A stretch of 64,000 nucleotides of DNA from Oscheius sp. JU75. Taxonomy: Eukaryota; Nematoda; Chromadorea; Rhabditida; Rhabditidae. Positions 24,419-40,916 of the stretch are shown in pieces. Made by a program: the position numbers and the translations under genes. The DNA lies in contig JASJZC010000004.1 in assembly GCA_037178855.1 (NCBI GenBank), positions 7,502,001 to 7,566,000 on the forward strand, given 5' to 3'. The notes under the pieces are model-generated. The model did not search any database. It was given only the letters and a program-made list of their open reading frames with translations, and was not told where the DNA came from. Each line of letters starts with the position of its first letter. The first letter of the stretch is position 1.

Positions 24419-27400
24419 ATGGATGTTGTGATAGGTTCCTGCAAGCAGGGCTTCCCTATCCAGGTGGAATGCTCCAGAGGGCTGTCTCTGGCAACGTTCA
24501 TGGTTTTCTCGACTCTGAACATTCTGCTGCTATGTGTGCCATTCAAGATCAACTACAGGAGACTTGGTGAGTACATGGGGGCGAGACAGGTATTGACAGA
24601 GACAGGGACAGTGGGTAACAGAACTTGAGTCTTAGGTGACCAGCCATGAATTGTCTGACAAAAGCCGTGAAGTAGAGTGACCACTGGTCTTTGTCACTGT
24701 CCCAGTCTCTCTCCTGTAATCATACTCCTTCAGGCAATCTCCCCCTCTCCTACTTCATCGCCTCAATTTGTCTCTCCCTCCTGGTGGCTATCGACGTTGC
24801 CTACGTATTTTATATCTTCTACGTTCACAACTACACCCACGTCATGCTTGCCTTCAGTATTTCGAAGATTTTCTTCTACCTCAGCTGTCTGGTCTCGTTC
24901 ATCAAATGGAGAGACCTCCAGTTCATGCCGATCTCTCTGGCCCTATCCTACACGACGGCCTGTCTCCTTCACATTGTCCCCCTGATGAACTGGTCTGTTT
25001 TTTTCCCACCGAAGTGAGTTGATTGAACAAATTGAGAAATGTTTAATTCCAGAAGTTTCCACAATGGAGAGTTTGCCTTTTACGCCGTGGAATCGGGTCT
25101 CACTGCCGTTATCTTCCTCTGTACCATGGTAGTCTCACCACTGAAGTCAGAAGAGCCTTCGGTAAGTGGCAGTATACAGAGACAGGAACAGCGTTTGTTC
25201 TTTTCCAGACCTGGAGTGGCTTCTCTCGCAAGATGACCCTGATTATGCCCTATGTCTGGCCGAAGAAGTCGATCCCTCTCCAGATCAGAGTCGCTGTCTG
25301 TGTCTTCCTCCTCATCTTCGGTCGCGTCATCAATGTGGCTCTCCCTCTCTACAGCAAATGGATCGGTAAGATTGTCCCTTTCATTGTCACGAAACTGTTT
25401 CCAGTCGATGCTCTATCCGTACCTGGTCACTTTGACTACTCGCTCATCTACATCTCAACCTTCCTGAAATTTCTGCAGGGCAATGGAGCTATGGGAGGCT
25501 TCCTCAACACCCTCAGATCCTACCTTTGGATTCCTATTCAACAGTATACGACCAGAGAACTTGAGGTGGGATCTGTTCCTCTGCCTATCTGTCTGTTTCT
25601 GTCTCATGGTCTTTGTGTCTCTCTGTATCTCTGTCCCCATAACTCTCTGTTCTCCTTGGCTCTCTATCTTACTGTCTCTCTGTCTTTCTGCTTTGTAACG
25701 CTCTCCTATTTCAGGTCGAGCTCTTCGCTCACCTTCACTCCCTCTCTCTGCGCTGGCATCTCTCCAGAAAGACTGGTCTCGTTCTGAGAGTCATGGACAG
25801 AGGTACCAGCTCTGTCAACAACATTCTGAACTACCTCGTCTTCAACATTGTCCCCACGATTGCTGATATCATCATCGCCATTGTCTTCTTCTTCTCAGCC
25901 TTTGATATCTATTTTGGAATCATTGTCTTTGTGACCATGGCTGTCTATCTCGGTAGGTCTCTCTCGGTCTCTTAGTGACTATCAACTTCCAGCCTCGACC
26001 ATCTATTTGACCGAGTGGAGAACCAAGTTCAGCAGACAGATGAATGAGTTCGACAACAAGACCAGCGCTATCGGAACGGACTCTCTGCTCAACTACGAGA
26101 CGGTTAAGTACTACGGGAATGAGGAATTTGAGATCAACAGATTCCGAGTGGCTATCGAAGAGTGAGTATTTGTCCTACTGTCTCTCTGTCTATCTCACTT
26201 TTCCTGGTTTTTTTTTGTCTAGCCTCACGTTTTCAGTTATCAATTGGCCGAATGGAAAGCCCAGGCCAGTCTGAACGTGCTGAACTCTATCCAGAACAGT
26301 ACCATTGGAATCAGTCTGGCTGGAGGATCTGTTCTCATCGCCTATTTCATTACCTCTGGAACCAGCGGTCTCTCTGTGGGAGACTATGTCCTCTTCACTA
26401 CTTACATGCTCCAGCTGTATGGACCATTGAATTTCTTTGGAACACTTTACAGGTTGGTGAGAGAGAGAGAGACAGTTACTCTTTCCAGAACAATCCAGAG
26501 AAGCTTCGTGGACATGGAGAACATGTTCGAGCTAATGAATGAGGATGTTGAGGTCCAGGATGCCCCTGATGCCATCGAATACAACCATTCTGAGGGAGTC
26601 ATCCAGGTCGACAAGCTTGTCTTTGCCTACAATGAGAGCCGAAACGTGCTGGACGACATTTCTTTTCGAGTAGCCAGTGGAGAGACTATCGCTCTGGTAG
26701 GTAGCTCAGCCTTTGTCTTTGCCCATTATTCCCTTTCAGGTAGGTCCCTCCGGATCTGGTAAGAGTACAATCATCCGGCTACTATTCCGTCTCTTCGAAG
26801 TCCACAACGGTTCTGTCAGCTTCGACGGTGTTGACATCAAGAATCTGACCATGAAATCTCTGAGGAAGCAAATTGGAATCGTCCCTCAGGACACTGTCCT
26901 GTTCAATGACACCATCCGGTACAACATCCGCTTCGGGGACCCGACTGCCACGGATGAGGAAATTGTCGAGGCTGCCAAGGCTGCTATGATCCACGAAAAA
27001 ATTATTTCTTTGCCCGATGGTGAGTGTCTTCTTTGATTTTTTTCGAGAAAAAAAAAGTGGTTTAGGCTACGAGACACTGGTAGGAGAACGTGGACTGAAA
27101 CTGTCTGGTGGAGAGAAACAAAGAGTCGCCATTGCTCGTACCATATTGAAGAAACCCAAGTTCATCTTTTTGGACGAGGTAGGTTATTGTCTGTCGGTCT
27201 CTCTGTCCATCTGTCCCTCTGTCTCGCTGTCTCTCAGTCTGTCCCTCTGTGTCTCGGTCTCTCTGCCTCTCTGTACACATGTCTCATCTTTTAGGCCACC
27301 TCTGCCCTAGACACCCACACCGAAAGAGCCATCCAAAAATGTCTGGAGAAGCTCTGTGTCGGACGAACTACCGTAGTCGTGGCCCACCGGCTCAGTACCA

Positions 27401-27592
27401 TCGTGGGAGCCAGCTGTATTCTTGTCCTAGACAAGGGACGGATCATTGAGCGCGGAAGGTAAGAACCACTTCCAATCAAAACTAAACTCTTGTTTCAGCC
27501 ATGCTGAACTATTGGCCAAAAATGGCACCTACTACCACATGTGGCAGTCCCAGAACGCTGACCACTCCTCGGAAGAGGAGTCTAAAATCTGA
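24419..27592 (+). CDS. hmt-1: Heavy-metal-tolerance ABC half-transporter (ABCB6/HMT1 type)
   Basis: Thirteen exons: 24419-24566, 24734-25013, 25053-25161, 25209-25365, 25405-25565, 25715-25952, 25993-26161, 26237-26452, 26489-26696, 26740-27019, 27066-27178, 27295-27458, 27499-27592; 778 aa. The N-terminus has the extra membrane segments of the HMT1 subfamily ([34 protein letters not shown]). Then comes one ABC membrane domain ([25 protein letters not shown]) and one nucleotide-binding domain: Walker [10 protein letters not shown] (about 564-572), Q-loop [13 protein letters not shown], signature LSGGE (about 668-672), Walker B FIFLDE (about 688-693), H-loop VVVAHRLST. It closely matches C. 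elegans HMT-1, needed for cadmium and phytochelatin-linked detoxification in endolysosomal membranes; it works as a homodimer. The start ATG lies one base after TTTCAG. The acidic C-terminal tail (SSEEES) is short. Confidence 0.93.
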
Positions 27593-27730
27593 TATGGATC
27601 TCTTTCTTGATTGTTGTATGACATTGTTTTTGTTTCATCCCGGTATAGATAAATATTATCTGTGAATTTATAGGGCCAGGAAAAAGTCAAGCGAGGAAGA
27701 AAAAAGGCGAAGAAAAGAAAAGTTTTCTTG

Positions 27731-27797
27731 TCCGGGATCCGAACCGGGACCTGTCGGATGGTCCAGGCACCTTAGATCACTAGGCCATTGGACCGAA
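27731..27797 (-). repeat. tRNA-like element
   Basis: On the minus strand: TCCAATGGCCTAGTGATCTA (A-box part) and CCCGGTTCGGATCCCGG (B box). The ends do not form a clean acceptor stem. It is probably a tRNA-derived element or pseudogene of the family seen elsewhere in the window. Confidence 0.5.
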
Positions 27798-29004
27798 GAG
27801 CCCTCCTGAATTGGATGTTGTTTTGACCGCTCGGATTTGTTCACTATCAACAACTCTGTGTTTGGTTTACACTTTTTCATGGTCAAGTAGATATTTGCTA
27901 GTAAATTGATGTTCTGCAAAGTTGTGGATCTTGATGAGGGCTACAAGTTAGCAAAACATCAAATTGATGAAAAAGCTTTTTTTGGCCCGAAAAAGTGGAT
28001 GGGAAGTAGGGCGCCACTGTATCAAAGTCAAGTTCCTGAAAATCTTTTGATTTCCCAACAGATTTGGTCTCGTTTTGTAGATCTCGACCTAAAAAAGACG
28101 ATGGGAGAACTTTCCATTGCAAAAAGCCTCGTCTTCCGGATCTGAAATTTCAGTGCGGTGCCTTCATGTAGGTACGCCCGAGTCCATCCAGAAGCAAGAA
28201 AAGCCACAGGGCACTGTCACTGAAAAATAACCTGCCTCTGTCTCCCTCTTTTCACAAACCCTGTCTCCTTATCAGCAGCCCCTGTTACACACTCTTTTGG
28301 TCTCCGTTTGTCAACACACGGCTGCTCTCTCGCTCTCAGTTTGTTTCCTTCTTCTCGCCACACTTTAATTACCTTCTTCACCTGAAACATTCTGTGACAA
28401 TCGTAAAGCACTGCCGCCTCGCGCGGCCAGGCGGCAACCTTGCCTGCCACCAGCCGGTCGCGACCTCTCTTTCAAATCACTCCCGTGTTTGTGTTTGCCC
28501 CCTTGGTAATCAATAGAATCCACTAGGTAAACTGCTCTTTTTCACAGATTCTACGGCGCAATTTCTGGGTTATTGTTTCCTGTCCCGTTTTTAATTGGCG
28601 CCATTTCTCTTCCAGTTTCTAGATCTGTCTGTCTCTCTGTCCCTGTCTTTCTCTGTCTTCCGCTCTAAGAAAGCAATCTCTCATGTCGTGACCATTGGCC
28701 CCTGGGCCAAACCCACCAAGCGTGTCCTTTTGGCCACTGAGTCCGTCGATACCCTCTCTCCCTCTGTCTCGAATGAACTGCCTCCAGTGTTGTACTGCAT
28801 TTGTAGGTGAGTCATGAGTCTATTTCAAGGCCTGTTTCTTTAAAAGGGGATATGAGTCAGAAGGAAATCCATTGGATGATGCGAGGAGCCTCTTTCTCAA
28901 TTGCTGAGGGGCTCGCGGCACACTATAAATACCCCTGTCTCTTCATAAACAACTTTCCACACGGCGCTCTGTTATTGCGGGCAATTCCCGACAAAAAGAA
29001 GTTT

Positions 29005-29076
29005 GGGCCGAGCCGGGGATCGATCCCGGGACCTCTCGCACCCTAAGCGAGAATCATACCACTAGACCACTCGGCC
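29005..29076 (-). tRNA. tRNA-Pro (anticodon AGG)
   Basis: 72 nt. The acceptor stem GGCCGAG pairs fully with CTCGGCC. The D arm is GGTCTAGTGGTATGATTC. The anticodon stem CTCGC / GCGAG encloses loop TTAGGGT (anticodon AGG). The T arm CCGGG / CCCGG encloses ATCGATC. The sequence follows metazoan tRNA-Pro(AGG), which also has the TTCTCGCTTAGGGTGCGAGAGG core. The A box (TGGTCTAGTGG) and B box are intact. It lies alone between hmt-1 and clp-1. Confidence 0.93.
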
Positions 29077-29754
29077 ACAAGCTGCCCAAATTTTCCGAAT
29101 GTTCTTATCAGCTACCTGTTTTTCTTGGGATTCCTTTGCGCTTCGTGTAGCTTTCGGCCCAGTTATCGGGGTCACCAACTCATTTTTCTGATTTTTAATT
29201 CTTTGAAAAGTTATAGTCCTTGTTCAGCTCTACAACTTTGCAGAACACACCAAAATCAGAAAATCATGACTTTAATTATAAATTTGGCTAAACAAGTCTT
29301 GCGATGGATAACTAAAACTGTTTTCTCCCTCCTGTATTATCTCGATTTCCTTGTCTTAAAACTCTCAAAAGAGCATGCAACGACGTTGTTGTTTTGTTGC
29401 AAGGCCTTGGCGGCATCGATCGAGGGTTCGAAAACAGCTGGCGGGACCAAAGGAGCGCACTCTTCTCTCCACCACTGTTTATCTATCAAAACAACACAAA
29501 TTAATGTGTTTTCGTTATGAGATTTTTTTTAACTCTCTGAGCCTGTCGCTCTGTCTCTCTCTCTGTCTTTCTGTCTCTCTCCCCCCTAACGCCAACCGAT
29601 TCGAAACCTATTCATCAAACTGCTTTCACTTTGCTTGATTGCTTTTCCTTGCCCGCACCAGAAAAAGCGCTGATCACAGAGCATTTCAGAAGAGACACCT
29701 CCAGCGGAAAGTGAGCAGTATCAGAAAAGGACAGAAACGGCGACCGAGAACAAG

Positions 29755-32700
29755 ATGGCGGACGAAGAGGTTATGCAGAAGGTCGAGGTGAAGGAGGATG
29801 AATTCAGTGGACTCATCGGGAACATTGCTGGGAATCTGATTAGGGATAAGGTGAGTGAGATACAGAGACACAGAGACAGGAAACAGCTAGAATTTGTGAA
29901 CGTACTGTCAGGTGCCAAAAGTTGAGCTATGTTGGTATTCTCACTATTGAATCTGGAACTGGTCATTTTCCTTCTCCAGTTCCCTATCTCTAAGAGTGTC
30001 AAAGACAGTTTTCATTTCCAGGTCGGTGGCGCCGGAGGCGACATTCTGGCCGGTCTTTTGAGCGGAGGCGGAGGAGGAGGAGGATCCGGAGGAGGAGGTG
30101 GCGGCGGTTTCGGTGGAGGTAACCCCTTTAACCACTCTCCTAAATCTCTAACTCTCACTGTCCCGCATGCTTTCTTACCCCCATACCATCTCACCATTAG
30201 AGTGCTTTTTTTCCTTAGGCGACCAGCAGCCGAAAAGGAAGAGGGATCAGGTCTTCGACTTCATCGGCGGCGTCCTCAACAAGAAGGGTCAACAGCCACA
30301 GTCAGGTTGCTTTTTAGTTTTCCTTGTCTAGTTTTCTGTGGCTTGCCTATCCCCAAAGCTTTTGTTGGAGCACAGTAAGGTGTCTATGTCGTGTTGTAGG
30401 AGGAGGAGGAGGAGGAGGAGGGAGTGGTCCCAATTTTGGGAACCTCATCGGAGGACTGATTGGAGGCGGTGGCAGCGGAGGCAATCGCGGGAACGATAAC
30501 TATGGAGGAGGGGGAGGCCGAGGAGGAGGAGGTGGAGGAGGTATGAATGTTGTTCGTGTGTTGGTCCAAAAGCTGTGAAGTCATTACAGTAACCTGTTGA
30601 AATACTGTATTAGGACAAGAGCACCCCTATAGAGAGTCTCTGGTACGGTGACTTCCACAAGACAGTACAGAACAGAGAGTCAAGAGACACAACAGATAAT
30701 CCTGTGAGTTATGAACAGAGGCAGGAAAAGGCACTGAGCAAGAGCCTATCGAGAACAGAGAGTCAAAAGTTCGTATAAGGGGATGGTGAAAACAGAGAGT
30801 CAAGAGTCTGGAACTATGAGCCACAATACAGAATAGAGGCTGTCACTGAACGCCGTAGAGAGTCAAGAAACAAGTAGTATAAGTTGGTCGTCACTGCTGA
30901 GAGCCCATAGTCAGTAGATCAGTTTAGAACCATACATGGGACAGAGTCATCAGACTGGGATAGGCAGGAAAGAGGATCAAGTAATGGGACTGATCTATGA
31001 GGCAGGAGAGGAGCAGACAGGAGTAAACGCTGCACTGAATAGAGAGTCAAGAGTCAGTCTCATAAGACCATGTTACAGGAGGAGGCGGTGGTTTCAACTT
31101 CAACGACATCGGCGGCATCATCAACTCCATTGGTGGAGGCGGTGGTGGTGGTAGTGGAGGAGGCGGAGGAGGAGGCTTCGGCAACCTTATCGGCAACCTC
31201 ATTGGAGGAGGTGGCGGTGGAATGTACGGTGGCGGAGGGGGTAACGTCAATCCGAACAAGATGAACGGTGGAATGGCTAACATGATCGGGAATCTGATTG
31301 GAGAGGCGGCTCATCGCTTCTTGGGAGTCGATCCCTCGACAGGCAGAATCATTGGAGCGGTGGCCGGAAATGTGATCATGGGACTGGGAGGAAAGGACAA
31401 CAGTCTCGGAAGCATTGGAAAAGTCATCCTGGACAATATTATCTCTGGGAAGTTCAGGAGAGATGTAAGTTCAGAGAGACAGAGAAGCATAGAGACTGAG
31501 AGACAGACGGTCAGAGAGTCAGAGAGGCGGAGAGACAGAAAGATAGAAAAACAGAGACAGAGAGATAGACTGATAGAAATCCAGAAAGGACAGAGAGAGA
31601 GAAAAGAGAGACAATAAGACAGAGAGACAGAGAGACAGTATTCTTCAGGTCGACCCCTTCGTCAAGCCAATGCCTCGTGGAGGAGGAGGAGGTCCCACTC
31701 CGACTCCCATCAGACCAGAACCGACCCAAGCCCCGGTCGACTTCTACGATGAAAGAGACAAGTGTTTGGCGGAGAAGAGACTCTACGAGGATAATACTTT
31801 CCCAGCTGACAACTCCTCCTTGTTCTTCTCCCGTGCTCCCCCCAAGAAAATTACTTGGCTTCGTCCTGGAGTGAGTACAGTTTCTGTCTATCTGTCTCGT
31901 TGACTCTTTATCTGTCACCCTGTCTCTCTCACTCTGTGATCCAATGTATTTTCCCAGGAAATCGTCAGTGAACCCCAACTGATTACCGAGGGACACAGTC
32001 GCTTCGATGTCATCCAAGGAGAGCTCGGAGACTGCTGGCTGCTGGCCGCAGCTGCCAACTTGACTCTTAAGGACGAGCTCTTCTATCGTGTCTGTCCTCC
32101 GGATCAGTCCTTTACCGAGAACTATGCCGGTATCTTCCACTTTCAGTTCTGGCAGTACGGAGTAGGTTGTACTTTTTACCAAACAAGGTGAGCTTGTTCA
32201 GAAATGGGTTGATGTGGTCATTGACGACCGTCTTCCGACCAGCAATGGAGAGCTGCTCTATATGCATTCGAAGAGCAATAATGAGTTCTGGTCAGCTCTT
32301 TTAGAGAAGGCTTACGCCAAATTGCATGGGTCTTACGAAGCCTTGAAAGGAGGAACTACCTCCGAGGCTCTGGAGGACATGACTGGAGGGTTGACAGAGT
32401 TCTTTGATCTGAAGGTGAGAGACAGAGACAGAGGGGCAGTCTCTTATATCCAATTCTACAGTGACCCAAAATTCCAGAATCCTCCAAGAAACCTGATGCA
32501 GATGATGCTTCGAGGTATGGAGATGGGTTCACTTTTTGGAGCTTCGCTTGAGGCCGATCCGAACCAGTGGGAAGCCCGTCTGAGAAACGGTCTCGTCCGT
32601 GGACATGCCTACTCTATCACTGGAATGAGAGTCGTTGATGGACCGAATGGACAAGTCTGTCTCCTTCGCATCAGGAACCCTTGGGGAAATGAGCAGGAGT

Positions 32701-35045
32701 GGAACGTGAGTCAGAGATTGATAACGAGTGACTGTAACCAGGGATGGGCGATTAACCTCAAATCGCAATCGCAGCTAATCGTCATTTTGGGGTAATCGCA
32801 ATCGCATTACCAAATTTGACTAATCGCAATCGCAAATCACATCGCACTTTTTCAGCATGATTAGGCGATTACTTTTTGGGTATTTGAGGTTTTAGCCTGA
32901 AAATTACCCAAATCTTGAACTTGGTTTAAATTTATGGCCAAAGACTCATGTTCAACCTCAGCGTTGGTTGGCCAAAGGTATTTTACGGAGAGTCACTTTT
33001 TTTAATGCCGTCCTGGCCAATAATCGCAATCCCATTTGCGATTATCAGTAGGTGCGAGTTAATTACAACATTTTTGGCTTGCGATTAATAATCGTAATCG
33101 CCCATCTCTGACTGTGCCAGTAGTCACATCTGAAAGAAATGGACCAGTGACAGGAACTTCGGTTGAGAAAAGAAAAGTACTTAATAAAAGCTGTAGTCGC
33201 ACCAGGGCAGGCGGGGGCACAGTGACAGTAATAGTCGCATCTAAAAGAAAAGGACCATGGCGGCGAGAGAATGCGGGTGCGACTACAGACGGGCTCGACA
33301 TTTGTTTTTTACGCGCGCTCTTTTTTCCGGACTGATCCGGTGACTATGGGACTTAGCGATGTTCTGCACAGTTGTAGAACAAATCAAGCTCTACAACTTT
33401 GCAAAGTTTCACTTTGATGAAATTTAGTGCTTGTCGTCGAAAATTGAGTAAAAACTTCCGAGACGTAGTGGATTAGAGGGCTAGACTGACAGAGAGGTAG
33501 AGAGAAATAGTTACAGTGACAGTGAGAGTAAATACAAAATTTTAGGGTCCCTGGAGTGACAATTCCTCGGAATGGAGAAGCGTTTCGGACAGTATCAAGC
33601 AGGACATGGGTCTCAAGTTCGACCACGACGGAGAGTTCTGGATGTCTTTTGAGGACTTCATGAGAGTATGAGTCAAGCAACCGTAACCCATTCAAAGTTC
33701 AGAACTTCGAGAAGATGGAGATTTGCAATCTGGGTCCTGATGTCATGGACGAAGTCTACCAGATGACAGGAGTCAAGGCAGCCGGACAGACCTGGGCTGC
33801 TAATACTCATGATGGGGCCTGGATCAGGAACCAGACAGCTGGTGGTTGCAGGAATTATATCAGTGAGTGGGAGAGACAACGAGGCAGAGAGACGGAGAGA
33901 CAGAAGTTCAGCGATACAGAGAGGCATAAGATAGATGGAGACAGAGTGTTTCATGTTTCAGACACCTTCGCCAACAACCCACAATTTCGTGTCCAGTTGA
34001 CAGACTCCGATCCGGATGACGATGACGGTAAAAGACTCTTACTCTAGACAATGTTTCTGTCTTTTTAGAGCTCTGTACCGTAATCTTCGCTGTGATGCAG
34101 AAATTCAGGTGTGTTCCAAGGGATATGAGTAAAAGTCGAGCAAGCTATGGGTATTGGTCAAGTAGCCGCGACCCAGTTAGAGACTGGGTCGAATACCAAT
34201 CCACTGGCCAGCCACGAGAGTCCAAGAGTATAGCTCTAGCCACCTGACACTTACCAGGCACCTGGAAATTCCATTCGAAATCATCAGTAGGACAAGAGTC
34301 AGGTATTCATAGTGTCTGGCACAGTAAGAGAGACAGATAGTCGAACCGAGCAGCCAAGACATCTGGTGAGAGAGAGACAGTCGACCTACTGTCTAGATAG
34401 TACATTTGTGGTACCTTGACTGTGAATAGAGTAGTGATGACCACCTCATTTCAGAAGAAACATGAAGCATCTCGGTCTGGACAACATTCCCATTGGCTTC
34501 GCCGTCTACGATGTGAGTTCTTAGGAAAAGCCTCTCCCTCTCCAAAATCTTTAAAATTTAGCTAATTTACATTTTCAGATGGGCGTAAGTCTTTCTTCTC
34601 CCCCTTTATGAGACGGTTTGGCCATCTGTCGTTTAGTACCTTGGCTTTTCCCACCCACTTTTTTGTTACAGTAATCCAGTAGAACATTGCACTAATCCTA
34701 GAGTGTTTCCGCTTTTTTGAGAATTTTGAAAATGGTCATTTTTTATAGACTCAAGGAGCTGGAGGTCGTCTGTCGAAGAGCTTCTTCCAGGCCAACAAGT
34801 CGGCCATGAGGAGTGCTGCTTTCATCAATTTGCGCGAGGTACCGTCATATCCTCTTTAAAAGGTTTTTCAGTCTGTGTTCTGTCACTATCGCTGTCTCTG
34901 TCACCGTTTCTTTTTTTTTCAGATGACCGGCCGATTCCGTGTCCCGCCAGGAGAATATGTCATCGTACCGAGCTCCTTCGAACCCAACGAGGAAGCCGAG
35001 TTTATGCTGCGCATTTTCACCAACGGTTTTATTGAATCCTCGTGA
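29755..35045 (+). CDS. clp-1: Calpain cysteine protease with glycine-rich N-terminus (CLP-1 type)
   Basis: Seventeen exons: 29755-29850, 30022-30118, 30219-30305, 30400-30540, 31079-31464, 31649-31870, 31958-32161, 32202-32414, 32478-32705, 33546-33665, 33703-33862, 33962-34027, 34069-34108, 34455-34512, 34579-34584, 34749-34838, 34923-35045; 778 aa. Residues 1 to about 270 form a poly-Gly domain interleaved with hydrophobic repeats such as NLIGGLIGG, as in C. elegans CLP-1. The catalytic core has Cys in [12 protein letters not shown] (about 369), His in [11 protein letters not shown] (about 525) and Asn in RIRNPWGNE (about 549), so it should be an active Ca2+-dependent protease. The end is a calpain C2-like domain ([15 protein letters not shown]). 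No EF-hand domain follows. Exon 34579-34584 is only 6 nt (Met-Gly). Intron 9 holds a probable MITE. PolyA signal AATAAA at 35169-35174. Confidence 0.92.
32739..33110. mobile_element. Non-autonomous hAT-like MITE
   Basis: 372 bp inside clp-1 intron 9. The ends are imperfect terminal inverted repeats: CAGGGATGGGCGATTA at the left and TAATCGCCCATCTCTG at the right. They are flanked by ACTGTAAC and ACTGTGCC, a near 8-bp target duplication, as expected for hAT elements. The interior repeats (TAATCGCAATCGCA) and has no coding capacity. Confidence 0.65.
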
Positions 35046-35912
35046 GTTGACTCTCATTTTGAGAGCAGATACAAAATTCAGGGAACTCTAACTCTTGAAA
35101 AAAGTCTTGCCACTGCCACCGTAGTTCCGTTTTCAGCACAGTCTCGTGATACCGGCTTTGCAATGTATAATAAAGTTTCTCTCATTTTATCGGATACCAG
35201 AAGGACGTAGACGTAGGAAGAGTCCGGGGAGAGGGAGAGACAGTACGACAGAGTCAGATTCCCGATCAAGGAGATATCCCTGATATCTTTCGGGATGTGA
35301 AGAGACAGAGACATGGAGATGGAAAAAGCAAAGAAACGGAGAGATGGTGAGATTGAGAGAGTGAGACAAGGAGCCAGAGACAGGGAGAGGTGTACAGAAT
35401 GAGTCGGAGGGGCAGAGAGATAGAGGCAGTGAAAGAGAGACAGACTTTCCGAAAACTGTTGTCACCTACCTTCCCATAAAATTCAGTCCCCCCATGCTCA
35501 GCGTTTCCCCAAGTCTTGTCTCTCTCCTAGTTTGACTCATTTCCAAAAGTCAACAAACCAGTTTCGAGAGGGTGTGGTCTCTGTCTCTGTTAGTATGAGG
35601 GCTTTGTGTGAGTGCCTCCCGCGAATTACTCACTTAATCTGAGTGTCCATCAGCCAGAAAAAAAATCCGAAAACAGGCTTCATTTGGGAGGGGCAAAACC
35701 GGACAAGAAACTGAAAATTGCGGGGGGATTGCCAAACACGAAATAAAGTAGTAACAACCATCAATTACCGCACAAATTCTACTTAAACAAAGAAGGAGAT
35801 AAATATAAAATCACAATGAATTATAGGGGTTTTCAAGGGGAGAGAAACAGAGAGAGTAAAGGGGATGAAAAGAAGAGAATAAACGTGAGAATCACGACCA
35901 GGGGAAAAGTCA
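35046..35912. other. Intergenic between convergent clp-1 and hsp-110
   Basis: 867 bp holding the clp-1 3' end, a degenerate GAGACAGA tract (about 35210-35450) and AATAAA-type words. No gene was found. Confidence 0.5.
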
Positions 35913-40632
<4,720 letters not shown>

Positions 40633-40812
40633 CTAGGTGAAACGACCTGTAATTGCCTAATTATTGGCTCATTGTCTCGGGTAAGTGTTGTGAAAGAAAA
40701 CGAGAGAAAAATTGATATCGGGAGGGTGGTTGTTTACGGAGTTTGGAGCCCGGGACTGCATGACGGCCATGGCAACGTAAACAAGTCATCTTATGACGCA
40801 ATTTTAAAAAGG

Positions 40813-40820
40813 TTTATATA
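40813..40820 (-). promoter_or_regulatory. hsp-110: TATA box of hsp-110
   Basis: On the minus strand the sequence is TATATAAA, within AGTATATAAACC, about 190 bp upstream of the hsp-110 start codon at 40626 and downstream of the heat-shock element. Confidence 0.6.
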
Positions 40821-40882
40821 CTTTTTGGGGCTGGGAACACGATGAAAGCATTAAGAAAGACTATAAATGGTGGAATGGGCGA

Positions 40883-40899
40883 GAAAATTCCAGAAATTC
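40883..40899. promoter_or_regulatory. hsp-110: Heat-shock element upstream of hsp-110
   Basis: GAAAATTCCAGAAATTC: three correctly spaced inverted pentamer cores (GAA..TTC..GAA) plus an off-register TTC. This matches the HSF1 binding consensus. It lies about 65 bp upstream of the TATA box and about 260 bp upstream of the start codon, a classic heat-shock promoter layout. Confidence 0.65.
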
Positions 40900-40916
40900 G
40901 ACGAGGAATCGGAACA

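Larger units (their letters stand above)
27593..29754. other. Intergenic between hmt-1 and clp-1
   Basis: It contains a tRNA-like element (27731-27797), a GATGTTCTGCAAAGTTGT repeat (27908), the segment resembling 23790-23960, and the tRNA-Pro gene. An open stretch at 28665-28806 (KKAISHVVTIGPWAKPTK...) has no support beyond being open. Confidence 0.5.

Noticed and set aside
28665-28806. Open stretch AISHVVTIGPWAKPTKRV...
   Set aside because: No family match and no partner exon; it lies alone between hmt-1 and the tRNA gene.
30012-31283. Long antisense frames rich in poly-Pro or Ser/Thr opposite the clp-1 glycine-rich exons
   Set aside because: They mirror GGN codons of the real exons; no splice signals or starts support them.
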